From Candidatus Scatomorpha stercorigallinarum (GTDB lineage Bacteria; Bacillota_A; Clostridia; Oscillospirales; Oscillospiraceae): a stretch of DNA of 11,447 bases. The stretch is taken from the NCBI GenBank assembly GCA_018713375.1, contig DVOV01000076.1:1-11447 (forward strand), given 5' to 3'. Every line of letters starts with the position of its first letter. The stretch's first letter is position 1. A model generated the notes under the pieces. That model did no database searches. It saw only the letters and a program-made list of their open reading frames with translations, and was not told where the DNA came from. Shown here piece by piece: positions 1 to 7,764 of the stretch. A program made the position numbers and the translations under genes.

Positions 1-16
1 ATCTCTGCGCCTTGTG

Positions 17-700
17 TCACGGCTGGGGGAACAGCCGCTCGATGGCCTCCTCGGCCGCGGCCTGCTCGGCCCGCTTCTTGCTCGAGCCGCTCCCGACGCC
101 CACCACCTGGCCGTTGAGGGTCACCTCCACCCGGAAGGTCTTGTCGTGGTCGGGCCCGGACTCGGAGACCAGCTCATAGCTCAGCGTCTGGCCGCTCTTG
201 CGCTGCACCAGCTCCTGCAGCTCCGTCTTGCCGTCGCCGAAGACCAGCCAGTCCCCCGTGTCCAGCGCGGAGAGGATGTGCCGCTCGATAAAAGCGCGCG
301 CCACCTCCAGCCCGCCGTCGAGGTACATGGCGGCGATCAGCGCCTCCACCGCGTCGGCGAGGATGGACGTCCGCTTCCTCCCGCCGGTGTGCTCCTCGCC
401 GCGCCCCAGGCGGATGTAGTCCCCCAGGCCCAGCTCGGCGGCTACGCGCCTGAGGCTGTCCTCGCAGACGAGCTGGGCGCGGACGCGCGTCATGCGCCCC
501 TCGGGCAGCTCCGATTCGCGGCGGTAGAGCGCATCCGCCACCACGAAGCCGAGCACCGAGTCGCCCAAAAACTCCAGCCGCTCGTTGCTCTCGCAGCTGT
601 GGCCGCGGTTCTCGTTGGCATACGAGCTGTGCGTGAGGGCGTTCACCAGCAGCTCCTGGTCGCGGAAGGTATATTCAAGTTTTCCCTCTATGGCCTTCAT
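17..700 (-). CDS. rnc: Ribonuclease III
   Basis: A 227-residue protein of normal length for RNase III, which cleaves double-stranded RNA in rRNA precursors and some mRNAs in the cytoplasm. The N-terminal catalytic domain (about residues 5-148) carries the family signature NERLEFLGDSVL at 39-50, and a second acidic patch, ADAVEA, at 115-120. From family knowledge, E43, D47, D116 and E119 are the expected Mg2+ ligands. The C-terminal double-stranded-RNA-binding domain (about 156-225) shows GPDHDKTFRVEV and the Lys/Ala-rich helix GSSKKRAEQAAAEEAI. The ATG overlaps the acpP stop by one base (TGATG). Only a weak AAGGGG lies about 10 nt upstream, so translation is probably coupled to acpP. It is the last gene of the left-hand unit inside the window; the transcript may continue beyond base 1. 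Confidence 0.97.
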   Translation of the reverse strand: MKAIEGKLEYTFRDQELLVNALTHSSYANENRGHSCESNERLEFLGDSVLGFVVADALYRRESELPEGRMTRVRAQLVCEDSLRRVAAELGLGDYIRLGRGEEHTGGRKRTSILADAVEALIAAMYLDGGLEVARAFIERHILSALDTGDWLVFGDGKTELQELVQRKSGQTLSYELVSESGPDHDKTFRVEVTLNGQVVGVGSGSSKKRAEQAAAEEAIERLFPQP

Positions 701-933
701 CAGGCCGTGGCCCCTTCGACGTAGTCCACAAGGTCGCCGATGGTGGAGATCTTCTTCAGGTCGTCCTCGGCGATCTCGCCCAGGTCGAACTCCTCTTCGA
801 TGGTCATGCTCAGTTCGACGACGTCCAGGGAGTCGGCGCTGAGGTCGTCGGCAAAGGAAGTGTCGCGGGAGAGCTCATCCTTATCGACGCCGAACTGGTT
901 GGCCACCATGCCGATGATTTTGTCGTAGATCAT
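700..933 (-). CDS. acpP: Acyl carrier protein
   Basis: A 77-residue, strongly acidic small protein, the usual size for the acyl carrier protein that holds growing fatty acyl chains on a phosphopantetheine arm. The attachment motif DSL is at residues 34-36 with the modified serine at S35, set in SADSLDVVELSMTIEEEFD as in type II fatty-acid-synthase ACPs. The start ATG lies 3 nt past the plsX stop. Its ribosome binding site (GGAGGA, 941-946, 7 nt before the ATG) is inside the last codons of plsX, so the two are likely coupled. Its partner is next door: PlsX uses acyl-ACP as substrate. The acpP-rnc junction is a common bacterial arrangement. The identification is secure. Whether it is the cell's only ACP cannot be judged from this window. 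Confidence 0.96.
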   Translation of the reverse strand: MIYDKIIGMVANQFGVDKDELSRDTSFADDLSADSLDVVELSMTIEEEFDLGEIAEDDLKKISTIGDLVDYVEGATA

Positions 934-936
934 TTC

Positions 937-1962
937 TCATTCCTCCGTTTTTGCCGCGCCCTCCGCGGGAAGGCGCATGTATTCCGTGTTTTTCGCTATC
1001 TCATCTATGACGCCGGCCTTCGCGAAGGCGACGGCCTGGCGGATCGCGCTGAAAATGGCCTCCTCGTTGGAGGAGCCGTGGGCCTTGATAACGGGCCGGG
1101 AGATGCCCAGCAGGGCCGTGCCGCCCACCTTGTTCACGTCCAGGCTGTCCTTCATCGCCATGAAGTCGCCCTTGAGCGCCGCGGCGGCCAGCTTGTTCTT
1201 GGTGCTCTTGTAGAACACGTCCTTCAGCTTGCCGAGCGCAAACTTTATCATGCCCTCGCTGGCTTTGAGGAAAACGTTGCCCGTGAAGCCGTCCGTCACG
1301 GCCACGTCGGCCTTGCCGGCCATCACGTCGTTGCCCTCGATATTGCCGATGAAGTTGATGCGCCCCTCGTCCGCGGCCTTCTGCAGCAGCTTGAAGGCCT
1401 CCTTTTGCAGCTCCCCGCCCTTTGTGGGCTCCGTACCGTTGCTCAGCAGCCCGACTTTCGGCTCCGCCACGCCGAGGATGTGTTTGGAATAAAAGCTGCC
1501 CATGAAAGCAAACTGCAGGAGGTATTCCGGCGTGCACTCCACGTTCGCGCCACAGTCTATAAGTACCACCCCGTGCTCCCCGGCCGGCAAAACCGGTGCA
1601 AGGGCCGCGCGCCTTATCCCGCGCACGCGCTTGACCGTCAGCGTCGCGCCGGTGAGCAGCGCGCCCGTGCTGCCTGCGGAGACGACGGCGTCGCCCTCCC
1701 CGTTTTTGAGCATGTTCAGCGCCACGGCCATGGAAGAATCCTTCTTCCGGCGGGTGGCCGTGCTCGGGTCGTCCTCCATGCTGATGACCTCCCGCGCATC
1801 CACCACCGTCACTCCCGCGGCGGCGCCGAGGTATTTTTCAATTTCCTCCCGGCGGCCGACGAGCGTGACGTCCACGCCCAGCTCCGACGCCGCCCTAACG
1901 GCGCCCATGACCGGCGCCTGCGGCGCGTTGTCGCCGCCCATCGCGTCTACGATGATCCTCAA
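937..1962 (-). CDS. plsX: Phosphate acyltransferase PlsX
   Basis: A 341-residue protein matching PlsX, the peripheral-membrane enzyme that moves an acyl chain from acyl-ACP to inorganic phosphate. The acyl-phosphate made is used by PlsY to start phospholipid synthesis. Visible family motifs, in order: [10 protein letters not shown] (5-14), [13 protein letters not shown] (93-105), LIDCGAN (134-140), [11 protein letters not shown] (172-182), [10 protein letters not shown] (204-213), [11 protein letters not shown] (223-233) and [11 protein letters not shown] (293-303). The start is TTG, not ATG: it is the codon that gives the expected N-terminus, and AAAGGAGG lies 10 nt upstream. It overlaps the trmFO stop by 4 nt (TTGA). 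The last 20 or so residues are a charged tail. Unlike many Firmicutes clusters, no fapR, fabD or fabG lies beside it, and acpP follows directly. Confidence 0.96.
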   Translation of the reverse strand: MRIIVDAMGGDNAPQAPVMGAVRAASELGVDVTLVGRREEIEKYLGAAAGVTVVDAREVISMEDDPSTATRRKKDSSMAVALNMLKNGEGDAVVSAGSTGALLTGATLTVKRVRGIRRAALAPVLPAGEHGVVLIDCGANVECTPEYLLQFAFMGSFYSKHILGVAEPKVGLLSNGTEPTKGGELQKEAFKLLQKAADEGRINFIGNIEGNDVMAGKADVAVTDGFTGNVFLKASEGMIKFALGKLKDVFYKSTKNKLAAAALKGDFMAMKDSLDVNKVGGTALLGISRPVIKAHGSSNEEAIFSAIRQAVAFAKAGVIDEIAKNTEYMRLPAEGAAKTEE

Positions 1963-3278
1963 GACCTCAAGACCTCCTTTGTCTCCATCAGCCCGCCGAG
2001 CAGCTCCAGCGAGCGGCGGGATATCTCCGCGTTCTTGTTGCGTTTGCCCTTCACGCGGTAGCCCAGGGGGCTGATGATGCCGAAATTCACATTCATCGGC
2101 TGGAACGAGCCCACGCTGCCGCCGGAGACGTACAGCGCCAGCGCGCCGATGGCCGTCTCCTGCGGGAAGTCCACCGCCGGCAGCCCCAGCACACGCGCCG
2201 CCGTCTCGATGCCCACGAGCATGCCGCTGGCGGCGCTCTCCACATAGCCCTCCACGCCGGTCATCTGCCCGGCGAAGCTCAGCCGCGGCAGGCCCCTCAG
2301 GCGGTAGTAGCGGTCGAGCAGGCGCGGCGAGTCCAGATATGTATTGCGGTGCATGACGCCGTAGCGCACGAACTCCGCCTCCCGCAGCGCGGGGATCATG
2401 GAGAACACCCGCTTCTGCTCGCCGAAGGTGAGGTGCGTCTGGAAGCCGACGAGGTTATAGAGCGTGCCCTCGGCGTTGTCGCGCCGCAGCTGCACGACGG
2501 CGTAGTCCTCCGCGCCCGTATTGGGGTTTATGAGCCCCACGGGCTTCATCGGCCCGTAACGCAGCGTGTCCTCCCCGCGGCGGGCCATCACCTCCACGGG
2601 CATGCAGCCCTCGAACACGGCCCCGTCGTCAAAGCCGTGCGTGGGCGCCTCCTTTGCCGCGCGCAGCTCGGATACGAAGGCCGTATACTCCTCGCGCGTC
2701 ATCGGGCAGTTTACATAATCTGCCGTACCCTTGCCGTAGCGCGAGGCCAGGTAGGCGTTTCCCATGTCCACGCTCTCGAGCGTGACGATGGGGGCCACGG
2801 CGTCGTAAAAATGCAGCCCCGGCTCGCCGCAGAGCGCGGCGATCTTCCCCGCCAGCGCGTCGCTGGTGAGCGGCCCGGTGGCGATGACCACCTCGTCCCC
2901 TTCTGGGAAGTCCGCCGCCTCCGCCTCCATGACTTCCACATGCGGGTGCGAGCGCAGCTTATCGGTTATATATCGGGCGAATCCCTCCCGGTCCACGGCC
3001 AGCGCGCCGCCGGCGGCGACGCGGTTGGCCTCCGCCGACTCCATTATCAGCGAGCCCAGGCGGCGCATCTCCTCTTTCAGAAGCCCGACGGCGTTCGTCA
3101 GGTCGTCCCCGCGCAGGGAGTTCGAGCACACCAGCTCGCCGAAAAGCGGAGACACATGCGCCGGCGTGTACTTGCCGGGCTTCATCTCCACCAGGCGCAC
3201 GTCTATGCCCCGCCGGGCGAGCTGCCAGGCGCACTCGCTGCCGGCGAGGCCCGCGCCGACCACGGTGACGGCGCTCAT
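1959..3278 (-). CDS. trmFO: tRNA m5U54 methyltransferase TrmFO (folate/FAD-dependent)
   Basis: A 439-residue protein of normal length for TrmFO, which makes 5-methyluridine at position 54 of the tRNA T-loop. It uses methylenetetrahydrofolate as carbon donor and FADH2 as reductant. The N-terminal dinucleotide-binding motif is [19 protein letters not shown] (6-24). [13 protein letters not shown] (48-60) holds C51 and [14 protein letters not shown] (222-235) holds C225. These correspond to the two catalytic cysteines known in the Bacillus subtilis enzyme (C53 and C226). Further family stretches are [10 protein letters not shown] (240-249), [15 protein letters not shown] (278-292) and [18 protein letters not shown] (335-352). 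The ATG overlaps the topA stop (ATGA), with GGAGGAGG 7 nt upstream. The enzyme is typical of Firmicutes, and dprA-topA-trmFO is a well-known order. The last codons are shared with the plsX start region. Confidence 0.97.
   Translation of the reverse strand: MSAVTVVGAGLAGSECAWQLARRGIDVRLVEMKPGKYTPAHVSPLFGELVCSNSLRGDDLTNAVGLLKEEMRRLGSLIMESAEANRVAAGGALAVDREGFARYITDKLRSHPHVEVMEAEAADFPEGDEVVIATGPLTSDALAGKIAALCGEPGLHFYDAVAPIVTLESVDMGNAYLASRYGKGTADYVNCPMTREEYTAFVSELRAAKEAPTHGFDDGAVFEGCMPVEVMARRGEDTLRYGPMKPVGLINPNTGAEDYAVVQLRRDNAEGTLYNLVGFQTHLTFGEQKRVFSMIPALREAEFVRYGVMHRNTYLDSPRLLDRYYRLRGLPRLSFAGQMTGVEGYVESAASGMLVGIETAARVLGLPAVDFPQETAIGALALYVSGGSVGSFQPMNVNFGIISPLGYRVKGKRNKNAEISRRSLELLGGLMETKEVLRS
1973..1980 (-). 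promoter_or_regulatory. Ribosome binding site fixing the plsX TTG start
   Basis: AAAGGAGG, a full match to the anti-Shine-Dalgarno complement, lies within the last codons of trmFO. It is 10 nt before the in-frame TTG at 1962-1960. No ATG or GTG is available nearby in the plsX frame, and a second TTG at 1970-1968 is in the trmFO frame. This supports the TTG at 1962 as the plsX initiation codon. Confidence 0.8.
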
Positions 3279-5602
3279 TCGGCCGCCTCCTCCGCCGCGG
3301 CGCTCTTTTTCGTGCGTTTGGCGGGCGTTTTGCGCGCTGCGGAGGCCGAAGCTTCCTTCTTGGCCGCAGTCTTTTTCGCCGCGCTCTTCCTGGCGGCGGG
3401 CTTTTTCGGCTTTTCCTCCTGCGCGGCGGCGGAGCCATCTTTCGCCTCCGCGCCCTCCTTGGCCTCCGCGCCCTCCTCCGTCTTGGCCGTGCGCCGGCGG
3501 TAGCCGCGCTTGTCCTCAGGCGTGAAGTTGGGGCAGTTCTCGTTGATGCAGAAGGCCTTCATGCGCCCGCGGCCGGAGGGCTTGAACATCGTCTTGCCGC
3601 ACTCTGGGCAGACCTCCTTGGTCGGCACGTCCCAGGTCATGAAGCCACACTCGGCCCCGCGCTCGCAGGCGTAATAGGTGTAGCCGCGCTTGGAGGTGCG
3701 CTTGAGTATGCGGCTGCCGCACTTGGGGCACTTGCCGGGCATCTCCACCACGATGGGCATGGTGAAGCTGCACTCAGGATAGCCCGGGCAGGCCAGGAAG
3801 CGGCCGAATCGGCCGGATTTTATCACCAGGTTGCGCCCGCAGACGGGGCACACTTCCTCGGACACCTCGTCCGGCACCTTGATGCGGACGCCCTCCATGG
3901 CCGTCTCGGCGTCCTTCATCTCCTTCTCAAAGCCGCCGTAGAAGCCGGAGAGGTAGTCCCGCCAGCTCTCCTTGCCCTTTTCGATGTCGTCCAGCCCATC
4001 CTCCATGCGCGCGGTGAACTTGAGATCGACGATGTCGGGGAAGCGCTCCTCCATCAGCCCCGTGACGGTCTCGCCAAGGGCGGTGGGGCGCAGGTAGCGC
4101 CCCTCCTTCACCACGTACTCGTGGCTGAGGATGGTGGTGATAGTGGGAGCGTAAGTGCTCGGGCGGCCGATGCCCTTCTCCTCCATCGCGCGGATGAGCG
4201 TGGCCTCCGTATAGCGCGGGGGCGGCTGGGTGAATTTCTGCTCTTTGTCGAGGTTCTTCAGCTCCAGCTGCTCGCCCTCCTGCAGGTTGGGCAGGGGCTT
4301 GCGCGCCGGGGCGGCCTCGTCGTCCCTGGTGTCGTCATAGACGGCCGTGCAGCCGGGGAACACCAGCTCCGAAAAGCTGGCCTTGAACACGTTCCCCTCG
4401 CAGACGGCGTCGATCTGCACGTTATCATACACCGCGTTGGTCATCTGGCAGGCGATGAAGCGCCCCCAGATGAGGCGGTAGAGCATGTACTGCTCTTTCG
4501 TCAGGTCCTTGCGCACCTGCTCGGGCGCGATATCGGCATAAGTGGGGCGGATGGCCTCGTGCGCGTCCTGCGCGCCGGCCTTCGTCTTGTAGCGCCTCGG
4601 CTCCGGCGGGCAGTAGGCCGGGCCGTAGTGGGCGGTGATATAGCTGCGCGCGGCGGCCACGGCCTCGTCCGAAAGGCGCAGCGAGTCCGTCCTCATGTAG
4701 GTGATGAGGCCGATGGTGCCGTGGTTGGTCACGTCCACGCCCTCATAGAGCTGCTGGGCGATGCTCATCGTGCGCCGGGGCGTCATGCCCAGACGCCGGC
4801 TGGCCTCCTGCTGCAGCGTGGAGGTGATGAAGGGCGGCGAAGGGCTGCGGTTCTTCTTCCCGCGCTTGACGGTGTCTATGGTGAAAGGCTTTCCTTCCAC
4901 CGCGGCGATAACCGCGTCGGCCTCCGCCTCGCTCTTGATTTCCTCCTTGCCCTCGCTGCCGCCGAAATAGCGGGCGGTGAACTCGCCGCCCTCCTCGCGC
5001 TTCAGCAGCGCGTCGAGCAGCCAGTACTCCTCCGGCACGAAGGCGCGGATCTCCCGCTCGCGGTCCACGACCATGCGCGTGGCCACGCTCTGCACGCGCC
5101 CGGCGGAGAGCCCGCGGCGTATCTTCTTCCACAGCAGCGGCGAGAGCTCATAGCCGACGATGCGGTCGAGTATGCGCCTGGCCTGCTGCGCGTCCACCAG
5201 GTCCTGGTCGATCTCCCGCGGGCGCTTGATGCTCTCGGTGATCACATTGCGCGTGATCTCGTTGAAGGTGACGCGCTGGGCCTTGCCGTCCGGCAGGCCG
5301 AGCAGCTCCTTCAGGTGCCAGGCGATGGCCTCCCCTTCGCGGTCCGGGTCGGTGGCCAGATAGACCATGTCCGCATCCGCGGCCAGGCGCTGCAGCTCGG
5401 CGATGAGCTCCGTCTTGTCCTTCACGGGCGTGTACTGCGGCGTGAAGCCGTGCTCGATGTCCACGCCCATGGTGCTCTTCGGCAGGTCGCGCAAATGGCC
5501 CATGGAGGCCACGACCTTATAGTTCTTGCCCAGATAACGTTCGATGGTCCTGGCCTTGGCCGGGGACTCGACTATGACCAGTGCCGTCTTTGCTTTTGCC
5601 AT
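3275..5602 (-). CDS. topA: DNA topoisomerase I (type IA)
   Basis: A 775-residue topoisomerase I, which relaxes negatively supercoiled DNA by transient single-strand breakage. The TOPRIM domain is N-terminal: [18 protein letters not shown] (8-25) with E12, and [14 protein letters not shown] (84-97) with the D85/D87/E89 metal site. The active-site tyrosine is Y302 in TYMRTDS. Three four-cysteine zinc ribbons follow, at C585/C588/C605/C611, C625/C628/C646/C652 and C666/C669/C685/C690. Residues from about 700 on form a Lys/Ala/Glu-rich, probably disordered tail with two EGAEAK units and several AAKK-type repeats. The chosen start is the ATG at 5602, with GAGG 8 nt upstream. A TTG one codon earlier (5605) is possible but only 5 nt from that site. 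It lies 10 nt after dprA and overlaps trmFO by 4 nt. Confidence 0.97.
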   Translation of the reverse strand: MAKAKTALVIVESPAKARTIERYLGKNYKVVASMGHLRDLPKSTMGVDIEHGFTPQYTPVKDKTELIAELQRLAADADMVYLATDPDREGEAIAWHLKELLGLPDGKAQRVTFNEITRNVITESIKRPREIDQDLVDAQQARRILDRIVGYELSPLLWKKIRRGLSAGRVQSVATRMVVDREREIRAFVPEEYWLLDALLKREEGGEFTARYFGGSEGKEEIKSEAEADAVIAAVEGKPFTIDTVKRGKKNRSPSPPFITSTLQQEASRRLGMTPRRTMSIAQQLYEGVDVTNHGTIGLITYMRTDSLRLSDEAVAAARSYITAHYGPAYCPPEPRRYKTKAGAQDAHEAIRPTYADIAPEQVRKDLTKEQYMLYRLIWGRFIACQMTNAVYDNVQIDAVCEGNVFKASFSELVFPGCTAVYDDTRDDEAAPARKPLPNLQEGEQLELKNLDKEQKFTQPPPRYTEATLIRAMEEKGIGRPSTYAPTITTILSHEYVVKEGRYLRPTALGETVTGLMEERFPDIVDLKFTARMEDGLDDIEKGKESWRDYLSGFYGGFEKEMKDAETAMEGVRIKVPDEVSEEVCPVCGRNLVIKSGRFGRFLACPGYPECSFTMPIVVEMPGKCPKCGSRILKRTSKRGYTYYACERGAECGFMTWDVPTKEVCPECGKTMFKPSGRGRMKAFCINENCPNFTPEDKRGYRRRTAKTEEGAEAKEGAEAKDGSAAAQEEKPKKPAARKSAAKKTAAKKEASASAARKTPAKRTKKSAAAEEAAE
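3444..3477 (-). repeat. 18-bp tandem duplication in the topA tail
   Basis: Two copies of a 16-base core (3444-3459 and 3462-3477 on the plus strand, gcctccgcgccctcct) recur with an 18-base period. They encode two consecutive EGAEAK units near topA residues 710-721. The period is a multiple of three, so the repeat preserves frame. It looks like a small replication-slippage duplication in a low-complexity tail. Confidence 0.7.
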
Positions 5603-5612
5603 CAAAACATCC

Positions 5613-6878
5613 TCACTTTTGGATAATGTTCAAAGAGAAACGCTTGCCCGGCTCCTGGCGGACATAGCCGCCTATCTGCAGCAGCGTCAGCTCCGAAAGG
5701 GCCTCGGCCGCCGGCAGGCCGGTCTTCTCTATGATATCGTCGATGTGTACGGGGCCGGCGCTCAGGCAGTTGACGATGCCAAGCTGCTTTTCGCTCAAGC
5801 CCTCGAGCTGTTTCTTCAAGTCAATATATTCCGGCTCGGGCGGCTTGTCAATGCCTTTTTTGCGGCCCGGCTCGCGCAGCTTGGCGAATCCAGCGCCGTC
5901 CTCGGGCGCATCGGGCGCCTTTTCCGGCGCCGCGGCGGCGGCCTCGTGCTCCGGCATCGCCCGCTCGGCGGGCAGCGTCCGCGCGGACTTCCCCGGGTCG
6001 CGCAGCGAGGGGAAGCGCGCGAAAAAGTCCGCCAGCACATCCCGCGCGTCCGTGGCCGGGCTCGCGCCCTCCTTCAAAAGGGCGTTGGAGCCGGCGGCCG
6101 CCGGCGCGTCCGCGTTCGCGGGCACGGCAAACACCTCCCGCCCCTGGCTGAGCGCCTCGTCGGCAAAGAGCAGCGCGCCGCTCTTCGCCGGGGCCTCCGC
6201 CACCACGCAGGCCACCGTGAGGCCGGAGGTGACGCGGTTGCGGGCGCGGAAAAAGGCCGCGTTCCCCGGCGTCCCCGGCGGGTATTCGCTGACGATGGCG
6301 CCCACGGTCTCCACGTCCCGGGCCAGGGAGCCGCCCCAGCGGCGGTCGTCGATGGCCGAGCCCAGCACGCCCACGCAGGAGCCGCCGGCCATCAGCGCGC
6401 CCTCCGCCGCCGCGGCGTCCACGCCGCCGGTGAGGCCGGAGACGACCAGCGCGCCGCAGCGCGTGAGCTCATAGCCCATGCGCGTGGCCATTTTCAGCCC
6501 GTAGGGCGTCGCCCGGCGCGTACCCACCACGGCCACCGCCGCCAGGTCGTCTATCGAGGGCAGCCGCCCGCGCACATAGAGCACCAGCGGCGGGTCGTAT
6601 ATGGCCGCCAGGCGCCGCGGATAGGCCGCGTCCTGTAACGTCAGTATGCCTATGCCCTCCTGCTCGCAGCGCTCGATGATGTTCAGCGCCGCGTCCAGCC
6701 GGCGGGCGGAGAGCGCCTCGCGCTCCTCCTCCGTCAGCAGCCCGTCGCCCTTCAGCTCATCTATAGGCGAGAAAAACAGCTCCCTCGCCCCGCCATAGCG
6801 CCCGATGAGCTCCTGCTTCACGCGGGGGCGCACGCCGGTGAGCGCGGAGAGCCAAAGCCAGTATCTCAGTTCCGACAT
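5613..6878 (-). CDS. dprA: DNA-processing protein DprA (Smf)
   Basis: A 421-residue DprA-family protein; these load RecA on single-stranded DNA during transformation. An N-terminal helical domain (about 1-75) precedes a Rossmann-like core (about 80-285) with VVGTRRATPYG (117-127), SGLTGGVDAAAAEGA (147-161), SEYPPGTPG (197-205), RARNRVTSGLT (211-221), VAEAPAKSGAL (226-236) and FAVPANADAP (250-259). About 70 Pro/Ala/charged residues link it to a C-terminal winged-helix-like domain (357-415). The core is divergent: the usual G-x-G-L-D-x-x-Y-P segment reads GSAIDDRRWGG (173-183) and the FP before ARNR is absent. The ATG at 6878 overlaps the upstream stop (TGATG), with AGGGGTGA just upstream. The frame stays open to 7169, but that part only shadows the methyltransferase gene. 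Confidence 0.93.
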   Translation of the reverse strand: MSELRYWLWLSALTGVRPRVKQELIGRYGGARELFFSPIDELKGDGLLTEEEREALSARRLDAALNIIERCEQEGIGILTLQDAAYPRRLAAIYDPPLVLYVRGRLPSIDDLAAVAVVGTRRATPYGLKMATRMGYELTRCGALVVSGLTGGVDAAAAEGALMAGGSCVGVLGSAIDDRRWGGSLARDVETVGAIVSEYPPGTPGNAAFFRARNRVTSGLTVACVVAEAPAKSGALLFADEALSQGREVFAVPANADAPAAAGSNALLKEGASPATDARDVLADFFARFPSLRDPGKSARTLPAERAMPEHEAAAAAPEKAPDAPEDGAGFAKLREPGRKKGIDKPPEPEYIDLKKQLEGLSEKQLGIVNCLSAGPVHIDDIIEKTGLPAAEALSELTLLQIGGYVRQEPGKRFSLNIIQK

Positions 6879-7648
6879 CACGTCACCCCTATCCTCGCGC
6901 GCGCCAGTTCCCACATGGCCACCACGGCGGCCATGGCGGCGTTCAGCGACTCGCTGTCCGGCGCCATCGGTATCAGCGTCAGCGCGTCGCACAGCGACTT
7001 CATTTCGGCCGACAGCCCGTGCCCCTCGTTGCCGATGGCCACGGCCGCCCCGCCGCGCGGCAGCTGCCTGATGTCCAGCGCGCGCTCGCCCAGCGCCGCG
7101 CCGTAGAGCGGCAGCCCCCAGCGGCGGACCGTCTCCGCCGCCTCCGCCGCCGTCAGCTCCAGCACGCACTGGCGGAAGGCCGCGCCCATGGTCGCACGCA
7201 CCACCCGCGGCGAGGAGACATCCGCGCAGCGGCCGCAGAGCAGCACGGCGTCCACGCCGAAGGCGTTGGCCGCGCGTATCACCGTGCCCACGTTCCCCGG
7301 GTCCTGCACATCCTCCAGCAGGATGGCCGTATCCGCGCGCGCCGGCGCGGCGATGCGCGGCAGCTCCAAGCTGAACACCGGCCCCGGGCTGCTGGCCACG
7401 GGGGAAGCGTAGCCCACGAGCTCCGCCGGCGCGCGGTATATGGCCGTATCCGGCATCAGGCCCTCCGGCGGGTCCATGCCCTCTGCCAGCAGCAGCGCCG
7501 TCACGCGGCAGCCCGCCGCGAGCGCCTCGCCCAGCAGCTTGACGCCGTCGAGCACGGTCTGGCCGCTCTCGCGGCGCAGCGCGCCGTCGTTCGCCAGGGC
7601 GCGCAGGCGTTTTATGAGCGGGTTTTTCCTCGAGGTGATCAGCTCCAT
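6878..7648 (-). CDS. TrmH/SpoU-family RNA 2'-O-methyltransferase
   Basis: A 256-residue SPOUT-class methyltransferase, which would transfer a methyl group from S-adenosylmethionine to a ribose 2'-hydroxyl in rRNA or tRNA. An N-terminal substrate-binding-type domain (ITSRKNPLIKRLRALAN, 4-20) leads to the knotted catalytic domain with all three family motifs. Motif 1 is LEDVQDPGNVGTVIRAANAF (111-130, with N119). Motif 2 is VVRATMGAAFR (149-159). Motif 3 is IGNEGHGLSAEM (205-216) with IPMAPDSESLNAAMA (226-240). The target nucleotide cannot be read from sequence; it most resembles the RlmB/YsgA-like 23S rRNA group. The ATG at 7648 is chosen because the conserved domain begins there and a promoter lies just upstream, although the frame is open to 7954. 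The ribosome binding site is weak (GGACGG). It is the first gene of the left-hand unit. Confidence 0.93.
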   Translation of the reverse strand: MELITSRKNPLIKRLRALANDGALRRESGQTVLDGVKLLGEALAAGCRVTALLLAEGMDPPEGLMPDTAIYRAPAELVGYASPVASSPGPVFSLELPRIAAPARADTAILLEDVQDPGNVGTVIRAANAFGVDAVLLCGRCADVSSPRVVRATMGAAFRQCVLELTAAEAAETVRRWGLPLYGAALGERALDIRQLPRGGAAVAIGNEGHGLSAEMKSLCDALTLIPMAPDSESLNAAMAAVVAMWELARARIGVT

Positions 7649-7681
7649 CGACGCACCGTCCAAATTCCTTAGTTGATATCT

Positions 7682-7710
7682 ACAATATGCGCAAAAGGCT
7701 GATTTGTCAA
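7682..7710 (-). promoter_or_regulatory. Sigma-A-type promoter for the seven-gene unit
   Basis: On the minus strand a perfect -35 box TTGACA (7710-7705) is followed after exactly 17 nt by TATTGT (7687-7682), a 4-of-6 match to the -10 consensus. The expected transcription start is near 7675, giving a leader of about 27 nt before the methyltransferase ATG at 7648. It stands in the only sizeable intergenic gap, is locally AT-rich in a GC-rich window, and lies just beyond the terminator of the upstream unit. Confidence 0.85.
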
Positions 7711-7722
7711 CCGCTGCGCGCA

Positions 7723-7756
7723 AAAGAAGCGCCCCGCCCGCAGATGCGGGCGGGGC
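7723..7756 (-). terminator. Rho-independent terminator of the right-hand unit
   Basis: The plus-strand arms at 7731-7741 (GCCCCGCCCGC) and 7746-7756 (GCGGGCGGGGC) are perfect complements: an 11-bp, almost all-GC stem with a 4-nt loop. Read on the minus strand the hairpin begins 8 nt after the lipoprotein stop and is followed by GCTTCTTTTG, a moderate T-rich tail. The plus-strand side has no T run, so the terminator acts on minus-strand transcription. Confidence 0.85.
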
Positions 7757-7764
7757 GGCGCTGT

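Noticed and set aside
1..16. Possible terminator or next gene after rnc
   Set aside because: Only 16 bases are available and no hairpin, T run or start signal can be judged.
5603..5605. TTG one codon upstream of the topA ATG as start
   Set aside because: It adds only one residue and is just 5 nt from GAGG, while the ATG at 5602 has better spacing and gives the usual MAKxK-type N-terminus.
4121..5626. A 501-codon open frame on the plus strand opposite topA
   Set aside because: It is antisense to a gene with full family motifs, is rich in Arg/Ala/Leu/His with no recognisable domain, and is typical of spurious open frames in GC-rich DNA. The same holds for the long plus-strand frames at 1078-2061, 2349-3503, 5544-6638, 8020-9144 and 9619-10533.
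6879..7169. N-terminal extension of dprA upstream of the ATG at 6878
   Set aside because: The 97 extra residues are Gly/Arg/Ala-rich, overlap the conserved end of the methyltransferase in another frame, and precede the normal DprA N-terminus MSELRYWLWL.
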